Below are positions 39,745 to 44,800 of a stretch of DNA of 44,800 nucleotides, piece by piece (position 1 is the stretch's first letter; every line of letters begins with the position of its first letter). The DNA is from a virus. Location: IMG/VR virus record IMGVR_UViG_3300004097_000011, positions 1 through 44,800 of that record; one strand, written 5' to 3'. Below the pieces are notes generated by a model, which saw nothing but the letters and a program-made list of their open reading frames with translations, was not told the origin of the DNA and did no database searches. A program made the position numbers and the translations under genes.

Positions 39745-39855
39745 TCAATACCTCCATGAAATACAATCATCGTAATAATCGAACCCCGTCCCAACGACAA
39801 AGTATATAGACAAATAAACCAAAAGTATAGAAGAAATTAAAATTAATGATCTCAT
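39745..39855 (-). CDS. small membrane peptide, 36 residues
   Basis: ATG 39855 in ATGA overlap with the preceding mini-ORF. Product MRSLILISSILLVYLSIYFV then a short polar tail. One membrane helix. The stop lies two bases from the HAD start. Packing supports translation, function unknown. Confidence 0.45.
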   Translation of the reverse strand: MRSLILISSILLVYLSIYFVVGTGFDYYDDCISWRY

Positions 39856-39911
39856 TGCGGTCTACCCATGATCTTGATGAAAGCCAATTGGATCTCCCGT
39901 AGATTCATCAT
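39852..39911 (-). CDS. coupled mini-ORF, 19 residues
   Basis: MMNLREIQLAFIKIMGRPQ; starts in ATGA overlap with the upstream stop at 39908 and ends in ATGA overlap with the next frame. Too short to assign; the double coupling argues for real translation. Confidence 0.35.
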   Translation of the reverse strand: MMNLREIQLAFIKIMGRPQ

Positions 39912-40201
39912 AATAAACCTCTTGTTTTTAAATTCTTATACACTGATAATATTCTTCTGCCTAAGTCGGTACTTAATCTCACGCCATGTTTTAAATTGTA
40001 ATAAACTGATTCTGATATAGGTATAAAATCTTTTGCTTTTTCTACACCTCCCTTGCAATCAGCAATAGCATGGAACATTTTTACGAATAATTTAAGTTGA
40101 TTTTTGTCAGTTATAAATACAGTATCATTGTGAGGTGACTTGCCTCTTGAATTTTCCTTTATATGTACGTTTCTGCTATCACTGTGTTTAAGCATTCTCA
40201 T
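39908..40201 (-). CDS. hypothetical early protein, 97 residues
   Basis: Starts after AGGTGAAAGGAGG. Basic N-terminus (MRMLKHSDSRNVHIKENSRG). The second half (KDFIPISESVYYNLKHGVRL, STDLGRRILSVYKNLK) looks like a helix-turn-helix. A regulator is possible. No family recognised. Confidence 0.62.
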   Translation of the reverse strand: MRMLKHSDSRNVHIKENSRGKSPHNDTVFITDKNQLKLFVKMFHAIADCKGGVEKAKDFIPISESVYYNLKHGVRLSTDLGRRILSVYKNLKTRGLL

Positions 40202-40252
40202 TTAACCTCCTTTCACCTTTAGTTTTTTAGCTTGTTAACATTAAGCATCATT

Positions 40253-40435
40253 CTATATCTCAACTTTAGATTTATTGACTACCCATGAATCGCATCTCTT
40301 GCATTGTTCCCACTCATTATCCTTAAAATCATAGCCAGCTTGGTAAATGTGCGCTTTTGTTTTACACGTATCGCATATCTTATATCCTCTGTCATAGTCT
40401 GCGTGAGTCGCTGTATGTTGTATGTCATGCGGCAT
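40253..40435 (-). CDS. zinc-ribbon protein, 60 residues
   Basis: CDTCKTKAHIYQAGYDFKDN and QCKRCDSWVVNKSK give two CxxC pairs about 23 residues apart, a zinc ribbon. Such small ribbons are frequent in phage early regions. Ends in SKVEI before a short gap. Confidence 0.65.
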   Translation of the reverse strand: MPHDIQHTATHADYDRGYKICDTCKTKAHIYQAGYDFKDNEWEQCKRCDSWVVNKSKVEI

Positions 40436-40441
40436 ATTTAA

Positions 40442-40732
40442 TCACCATGATTGAATTGAACGGCTTGAGCCGTATAGAGTCTCGATTGTTTTATCAAGCA
40501 AACTGAGTTCAGTTTCTTTCATTATTTTCCACATTATTTGCTCACCATGAATGCCGTTTTTAGCGCCCTGATGGCAATCTTTACATAACGGGATGGTACA
40601 GAAATCGCCCGATCTTATGCCTGGTATTCGACCCTCAAGAATATGATGGGCATCTGATGGTGCGTGTGCTCCGCAAAGTGAGCAGGGTAAACTTTTGATT
40701 CTGAATACATGTGCCTTACTTGCCTTGGTCAT
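40442..40732 (-). CDS. Ref-like HNH nuclease
   Basis: 96 residues. SLPCSLCGAHAPSDAHHILE, then FCTIPLCKDCHQGAKNGIHG, gives the C-x2-C...HH...C-x2-CH zinc and HNH arrangement of Ref-like proteins (P1 Ref, a RecA-dependent nuclease). It may introduce breaks at RecA-bound strands or process recombination intermediates. It overlaps the upstream small gene by 17 bases. Confidence 0.82.
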   Translation of the reverse strand: MTKASKAHVFRIKSLPCSLCGAHAPSDAHHILEGRIPGIRSGDFCTIPLCKDCHQGAKNGIHGEQIMWKIMKETELSLLDKTIETLYGSSRSIQSW

Positions 40733-40931
40733 ATTCCAATCCTTTATTTATTTTTCGGTAAAGAATTCTTTTGGTTGTCGTACTCATCCCGCTGCAAATC
40801 TTACATTGACCTGATTCTGTAATTGCTGATTTTGGATGGTCGCACGATCTCTTGAAATGCTTGATTCTATTCTTGCGCCTAATGTGCGCGTTTTTTGTTG
40901 CTGTTCTTCCCCTGTTACGTGAATTAGTCAT
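40716..40931 (-). CDS. small basic Cys-containing protein, 71 residues
   Basis: ATG 40931 chosen because GAGAGG lies seven bases upstream. NSRNRGRTATKNAHIRRKNR then KHFKRSCDHPKSAI and GQCKICSGMS: strongly basic with C-H and CxxC, so DNA/RNA binding with zinc is likely. Name not known. Overlaps the DUF1367 gene. Confidence 0.65.
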   Translation of the reverse strand: MTNSRNRGRTATKNAHIRRKNRIKHFKRSCDHPKSAITESGQCKICSGMSTTTKRILYRKINKGLEYDQGK

Positions 40932-41430
40932 TAACAAACCTCTCAGCCATTGCTTCGATTTGATCCGGGGCTAAATCTTGCCAATAGTTATCTGAAATAT
41001 GACGGCAAATAGTTTTGATCGCTGCTGTGAATTCCGCCTCACCAAGTGAATCAAAACTAAAACTCAAAGGTACTTTAACAATACACATTTGCTCCCCTAC
41101 CTTCACGGCAATTTCTTCACATGCCGCGCCAGATTCAATCTGCAAACGCTTTAAAACTTTATGGCTGTCGTCATACAGATTGAACTCACCAATGTTGTCA
41201 CGGCACATCTGAGCGATTGCATGAGCGTTTTTATTGGTTCCTATGTTCCTTAGCTTTGACAGATGTGCGCCTACTATGTCTCCTGGCTTATATTTCTTTT
41301 GTTCTAGTAAGCTGGCTGCGTACCTATCAGCAGATTGTAATTCGCCGTTGATCCCCACGCGGAAAAATATCTTTTCGCGTTTGGGTGCTGTCTTGGCTTT
41401 GTGTATAACTTCGTTTAAAGTTTCCATCAT
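40924..41430 (-). CDS. DUF1367-like phage protein
   Basis: 168 residues. IFFRVGINGELQSADRYAAS, KYKPGDIVGAHLSKLRNIGT, then HKVLKRLQIESGAACEEIAV and AAIKTICRHISDNYWQDLAP match the DUF1367-type pattern (GxxGxLxPADxxA, KxGDxxxAxxxxxRNxxxH). Common in phage replication regions, molecular role unsettled. Two starting Met codons, the first taken. Confidence 0.78.
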   Translation of the reverse strand: MMETLNEVIHKAKTAPKREKIFFRVGINGELQSADRYAASLLEQKKYKPGDIVGAHLSKLRNIGTNKNAHAIAQMCRDNIGEFNLYDDSHKVLKRLQIESGAACEEIAVKVGEQMCIVKVPLSFSFDSLGEAEFTAAIKTICRHISDNYWQDLAPDQIEAMAERFVND

Positions 41431-41446
41431 TCTTTGTCAGACTTAA

Positions 41447-41959
41447 TCATAATGGTCTGTCCTGTCCGTGGTTTTTGTGGTAGCCGTAGGCTATTTCTGA
41501 TGCTTTGCGTGCACATGCCGCCTCGAATATGTGACTGAAGTAGCCTAAGTGTATGATCGGTTTAGTGCCCACGTATGCATGCCACTTCTGTTTGTCATTC
41601 CGCCAATGTACACCCGTACAACCTGATATATTGTCGTCCCGCAGTCTGTGATTCTTATTGTTCTGAGTGCGCGTAGCATGGCGCATGTTCACCCATCTGT
41701 TATCGGTACCATCGCCAGAAATATGATCTACTTCGTCTGGAGGAAAAACACCTTTCACGTATAGGAAGGCCAGTCTATGGGCTTTGTAGTGTTTGCCATG
41801 CAACGTGATGACGATGTACTTCTTGCCACGTACCGTTTGCACGCTTCCTGCTATCCAGCCCTTCTTTACAGGCCCTCTGCCCTTCAACCACACAAAAATG
41901 CCGGTTTCAGGGTCGTAGTGCAGCAGTTCTTTGAGTCTAGCCTGCGTTAGATCCTTCAT
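41447..41959 (-). CDS. HNH homing-type endonuclease with AP2-like domain
   Basis: 170 residues. LHYDPETGIFVWLKG and HRLAFLYVKGVFPPDEVDHI, then SGDGTDNRWVNMRHATRTQN (HNH core: His-Asp...Asn). C-terminal SGCTGVHWRNDKQKWHAYV is an AP2-like DNA-binding domain. These free-standing genes can spread by cutting related phages. It starts at the subtilase stop (ATGA), so it may ride in that transcript. Confidence 0.88.
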   Translation of the reverse strand: MKDLTQARLKELLHYDPETGIFVWLKGRGPVKKGWIAGSVQTVRGKKYIVITLHGKHYKAHRLAFLYVKGVFPPDEVDHISGDGTDNRWVNMRHATRTQNNKNHRLRDDNISGCTGVHWRNDKQKWHAYVGTKPIIHLGYFSHIFEAACARKASEIAYGYHKNHGQDRPL

Positions 41960-43233
41960 GCCACTATCGCAAAGTCAAAGGTATCAGTTTGCTCGATGCC
42001 ACCTTGCCCAACAATAACAACATGCGCGGTATGGTCGCCCTCTGTTGCGTTATCAAGTTGCAACTTATCGTTAATGCCGCCAAATCCGTGAAGATTACCG
42101 TGATAAGTGGTACCTGCTGAAAGACCGTCAAATGATATTAAATGATCGCCTCCCTGATATGGCACGTAGTTTCCGGATGCGTCCCGGTCAAATGTTCCGT
42201 CAGGTGTCTCAATAAATACCTTAACACCGAAACTTGTTTCTTGCTCTGGCAACAAATAACTAAAGGTCAGGTCTTGAGTTTTGCCCCATAAATCTTGGGG
42301 AATATGAATCAAAGGATCTGTGCGCCCTGTAGCGTCGTTATCGTGCAAGAAAAATCCAAGATTTAATGAACCATTTTCTGCAAGACCAGTTGCGGGTATA
42401 TCCATCACTGGAAGCGTGTAGTCATATATTTGATCTATCACAGTACCTGCTTCAACGATCCCAGTTTCAATTGCTTCCTTAGCAAGTAGAATCGCACCGC
42501 TTACTATTGGTGCTGAAAATGATGTGCCGTTCCATGTCCCCACATCACCATTTTTGAATACGCCTGTAACATTCTGGCCAACTGCCAAAATATCGACCAC
42601 ATCGCCGTTCTGTGAGAAATTAGATTCAGTTAAGAATCTTGTATGAGACCCTACAACATCAACCCTTGGGTCGTAATTAGCAGGCCAGCCCGGTTCAATA
42701 TGTTCCCGCCCTGCGTTACCTGCTGATGCTACAACCCTGATACCTAAATCAAGTGCTTCAACAATGACATCTTTAAAATCTTGTGGACCATTAAAGAAAC
42801 CGCTCAGTGATAAGTTAATAACATCGACACCTAATTCAATACCCCAGTTAACTGAATCTATAAGGGCTTGTGTGTTATAGGTTCCTGCGCTGCCCTCGTT
42901 AGCTTTAGCAATATAAATATCTGCTTCATCTGCGATTCCTGCACCAAGTTCGCCGTCATGGTTGTCACCAATCATGTATGAAATGAAAGTCTCGTGGCTG
43001 TGTAAATCCTGCCAAGATTGGTCAGAAGAAAATGATCGCCCTTCCTTAATGTCAATCGTGTCATGGTTCGTTGGGCCACCTGTCCCGACTATAAGAATTG
43101 ATTGGCCTGCGCCATGAAGGTTATATTCACTCCAAGCATAATCAATGTTGTTGGTCTGTATGTGATTAGGTGATGATGTCCGGTCGGTTACATCGGTACG
43201 TGTGAAAAGTGGATCTGTTGGTAATGTGTACAT
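41956..43233 (-). CDS. subtilisin-like (S8) protein lacking the canonical Asp
   Basis: 425 residues. S8 layout: N-terminal PTDPLF and AWSEYNLHGAGQSILIVGTG, His region LHSHETFISYMIG (His80), oxyanion ASAGNAG (Asn173) and Ser238 in GTSFSAP. The first catalytic motif should read V-D-T-G but is VGTGG (49-53), so Gly50 replaces Asp. The codon is GGG, two changes from an Asp codon. C-terminal ~170 residues form a beta-rich domain (YLLPEQETSFGVKVFIETPD). No signal peptide, so it would act in the cytoplasm. It may be inactive, use another residue, or serve binding. Confidence 0.85.
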   Translation of the reverse strand: MYTLPTDPLFTRTDVTDRTSSPNHIQTNNIDYAWSEYNLHGAGQSILIVGTGGPTNHDTIDIKEGRSFSSDQSWQDLHSHETFISYMIGDNHDGELGAGIADEADIYIAKANEGSAGTYNTQALIDSVNWGIELGVDVINLSLSGFFNGPQDFKDVIVEALDLGIRVVASAGNAGREHIEPGWPANYDPRVDVVGSHTRFLTESNFSQNGDVVDILAVGQNVTGVFKNGDVGTWNGTSFSAPIVSGAILLAKEAIETGIVEAGTVIDQIYDYTLPVMDIPATGLAENGSLNLGFFLHDNDATGRTDPLIHIPQDLWGKTQDLTFSYLLPEQETSFGVKVFIETPDGTFDRDASGNYVPYQGGDHLISFDGLSAGTTYHGNLHGFGGINDKLQLDNATEGDHTAHVVIVGQGGIEQTDTFDFAIVA

Positions 43234-43242
43234 TTTAAGCTC

Positions 43243-43416
43243 CTATTTATCTGTTAAACGTCTGTTGCGTTTCTGCACTTCCATGTCTTCTTTTCGTCTT
43301 AGTTTCATTTTCTTCATTTTTCGTCCGGTGTAAGCTCTGTCTATCAAATAAGTCAGACCAATAAAAATAAAGAATACAACTAACACTGCATAAAAATAAA
43401 AATGTGTATCATTCAC
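43243..43416 (-). CDS. small bitopic membrane protein, 57 residues
   Basis: GTG at 43416 (GGAGG upstream) is preferred over a long frame from 43497. Product VNDTHFYFYAVLVVFFIFIG has one membrane segment, then a basic tail (KMKKMKLRRKEDMEVQKRNR). The GTG overlaps the upstream stop by eight bases. Its C-terminal KRNRR.TD recurs in the upstream gene product. Confidence 0.65.
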   Translation of the reverse strand: MNDTHFYFYAVLVVFFIFIGLTYLIDRAYTGRKMKKMKLRRKEDMEVQKRNRRLTDK

Positions 43417-43702
43417 TTTTATCCTCCAAATAATCTGTTTTTCGTCTGTTCTTTTTCTGAATCGGAAACTCACTTGTTGATACATAAACCTTTTCATCTG
43501 GAAAGCTGAGGTTTAATAACCACACCAAATGCTCAATTCCGTCGTGCAGTGTGCTAAATTTTTTCGTGTGAAGCGGGTTATTTTTGTTTCTAACTTCGGT
43601 ATTTGTATCAAGTAACAACTTACCCTCCATTACTTTGAGCGTGTAAGTCATTTGAATGTCTGATACTGGCTCACCATCTTTTACTATTTTATAGTTGTTC
43701 AT
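43409..43702 (-). CDS. hypothetical early protein, 97 residues
   Basis: MNNYKIVKDGEPVSDIQMTY, then LHTKKFSTLHDGIEHLVWLL and PIQKKNRRKTDYLEDKSE. Alpha/beta, no membrane helix. The KKNRRKTD segment is echoed in the small membrane protein downstream, so the two may be related in regulation or origin. No family recognised. Confidence 0.6.
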   Translation of the reverse strand: MNNYKIVKDGEPVSDIQMTYTLKVMEGKLLLDTNTEVRNKNNPLHTKKFSTLHDGIEHLVWLLNLSFPDEKVYVSTSEFPIQKKNRRKTDYLEDKSE

Positions 43703-43714
43703 TATCTTATCCCA

Positions 43715-44062
43715 TTAAGTAAATTTTACTTTTTCTGCTGATACTTCCATATACGGCCCAGGTTTTTCATTTCTCAATACCCTAAAATTAAACACGTTAG
43801 AATATTGCGGGTGTTTTTTTACAAACATCCTGGAAAAATACGCTTGGTAGGCATCGTTGATTCTAAAGTTAACATCATCTGTTTTCAAAAATTCATGCCA
43901 ACGAATCCAGTTAATTATTAACTTTGAACTTAATTTAGTCCTTCCACGCCTTATTGCCTTTAATGCCTGTTCTTCAAATGCAGCATATACGTGCGGGTTA
44001 GTTTCATTAAATGCTTCAAAACCTTCCCTTATTGAATGACCGTTTAACTCCTTATAATTCAT
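43715..44062 (-). CDS. conserved phage protein of unknown function, 115 residues
   Basis: SIREGFEAFNETNPHVYAAF, EEQALKAIRRGRTKLSSKLI and INWIRWHEFLKTDDVNFRIN, then FVKKHPQYSNVFNFRVLRN. This order (IxxGFxxFxxxNPxVYxxF, IRWHxxxxxxxxxFKINxxY, HPxYxxxFxxR) is a recurring phage early protein I know only by pattern. Basic helical body; nucleic-acid binding is possible. Confidence 0.75.
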   Translation of the reverse strand: MNYKELNGHSIREGFEAFNETNPHVYAAFEEQALKAIRRGRTKLSSKLIINWIRWHEFLKTDDVNFRINDAYQAYFSRMFVKKHPQYSNVFNFRVLRNEKPGPYMEVSAEKVKFT

Positions 44063-44081
44063 TTTATTCTCCTTATAAACA

Positions 44082-44414
44082 TCATTTTTCTTCGACTACC
44101 TTCCAAATATAGTAAGCCACACTTGATGATTCGCATTGATACCAACATAAAATATCACCACCATCTATTTCGGAACTACAGTATTCATATTGATTCACTG
44201 TTCTTTTTACGTGACTAACCAATTCAAAAGTGCGTCTGATTACTGGCAACTTTTCAAGCATCAATCGTGGTTGACAGATTATTCTTGGTGACTTGAGAAA
44301 ATCACCTTCTTTTGTAATCATTGCATCAAAATCTTTTTTATGTGGAGTAGTAAAAGCAATTGCTTTATATCCATCTGGAATCAAATTATCATCTATTTCT
44401 ATAGTTACTTTCAT
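44082..44414 (-). CDS. hypothetical protein, 110 residues
   Basis: Start ATG 44414. MKVTIEIDDNLIPDGYKAIA, with IPDGYKAIAFTTPHKKDF, a pattern (PxGYExVxFRxPxxGE-like) shared by small phage early proteins. C-terminal Trp/Tyr-rich (ILCWYQCESSSVAYYIWKVV). Function unknown. Confidence 0.65.
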   Translation of the reverse strand: MKVTIEIDDNLIPDGYKAIAFTTPHKKDFDAMITKEGDFLKSPRIICQPRLMLEKLPVIRRTFELVSHVKRTVNQYEYCSSEIDGGDILCWYQCESSSVAYYIWKVVEEK

Positions 44415-44415
44415 T

Positions 44416-44800
44416 TTAACCTCCCATTAAAAAAGCTATTAAAACCGCCACTCCTAAACAGCATAGGAATACTTGTTGCGTGAATCTGTCTGTCTTTTCC
44501 TTTTTTGTTATTGTTGTAGCTGCGTTAATAAACGGATTAATCAAGTCATTGTTATTTGCAATCTCTTTAAATTTTTTATTTAGCGTTTGAATTGAATTAT
44601 CTAATTTCACTCTATCCGTAACAACTGGAATCTTTATTTTTTTCTTGGGTATCTTTTTTGCTAAATTTTCCATAACGTTTGTGCTGAAACCAAAGCTCAC
44701 TGGATTATTAATGTTTGTAAAAATAATGGAATAAGGTAAGTTCTTTTGAGAATAACCATTGTTTTTTGCATAAACCCTCATGCCGCGCTTTGCGTTAAAC
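44416..44800 (-). CDS. partial gene at right window edge, C-terminal membrane segment
   Basis: The frame is open to the last base (FNAKRG before the first Met at 44781), so the start may lie beyond the window. Visible product (MRVYAKNNGYSQKNLPYSII, VVTDRVKLDNSIQTLNKKFK) is basic, with a C-terminal membrane helix (QQVFLCCLGVAVLIAFLMGG). The frame is in phase with the truncated gene at the left edge, so on a circular map both would form one gene. Confidence 0.6.
   Translation of the reverse strand, partial: FNAKRGMRVYAKNNGYSQKNLPYSIIFTNINNPVSFGFSTNVMENLAKKIPKKKIKIPVVTDRVKLDNSIQTLNKKFKEIANNNDLINPFINAATTITKKEKTDRFTQQVFLCCLGVAVLIAFLMGG

Noticed and set aside
39850-39915. Open stretch KQEVYYDESTGDPIGFHQDH in a third frame, protein-like in look
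   Set aside because: A stop lies just upstream, there is no start codon, and the coupled mini-ORF in another frame explains the packing better.

Overview
The window looks like the nearly complete genome of a tailed phage (siphovirus type, long non-contractile tail) of a Gram-negative, probably proteobacterial, host. This rests on AT-rich DNA, strong AGGA-type ribosome binding sites, lambda-like O and P replication proteins, a P22-type coat protein, a 1307-residue tape measure, tail tube and tail-chaperone genes, and a lysis region with a lipoprotein. I see no integrase, CI-type repressor, tRNA, CRISPR array or insertion sequence. A lytic life style is likely but not proven.

Layout: two divergent sigma70-like promoters sit at about 4.09-4.19 kb. 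Rightward (4.2-29.8 kb) run an unusual accessory cassette (an IbrA-like PAPS-reductase family protein, an ectoine-synthase-like cupin, an IbrB/ParB-like protein and two small partners), then terminase, portal, head, neck, tail tube, chaperones with a probable frameshift, tape measure, tip and fibre genes, and lysis genes. Leftward (4.0 kb to 1, and 44.8 to 29.8 kb) run the early genes: helicase loader P, initiator O with iteron-like repeats inside it, Ref-like and RusA nucleases, ERF annealing protein, YqaJ exonuclease, SSB, MazG, a J-domain protein, an HNH-AP2 endonuclease, a subtilisin-like protein and many very small genes, several of them under 60 residues. The only rightward gene in the early block is a Cro-like HTH gene at 37.1 kb beside an operator-like dyad. 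The two blocks converge at about 29.77 kb, with a hairpin at 30.03 kb. One divergent and one convergent junction fit a circular or circularly permuted map. The reading frames at the two window ends are also compatible, so the window may be the whole genome opened inside a leftward gene.

How it works together: DNA is replicated by O/P recruitment of the host helicase, with SSB-ERF-YqaJ recombination and RusA/Ref processing, giving concatemers for headful-type packaging by TerS/TerL. The most unusual parts are the IbrA-EctC-IbrB cassette next to terminase (possibly metabolic or DNA-modifying), a fibre of 22-residue repeats with HxH motifs, a subtilase whose catalytic Asp position is Gly, a leader with an internal terminator before an Ala-repeat protein, a gene interrupted by an in-frame amber codon, and a repeated promoter-like motif.
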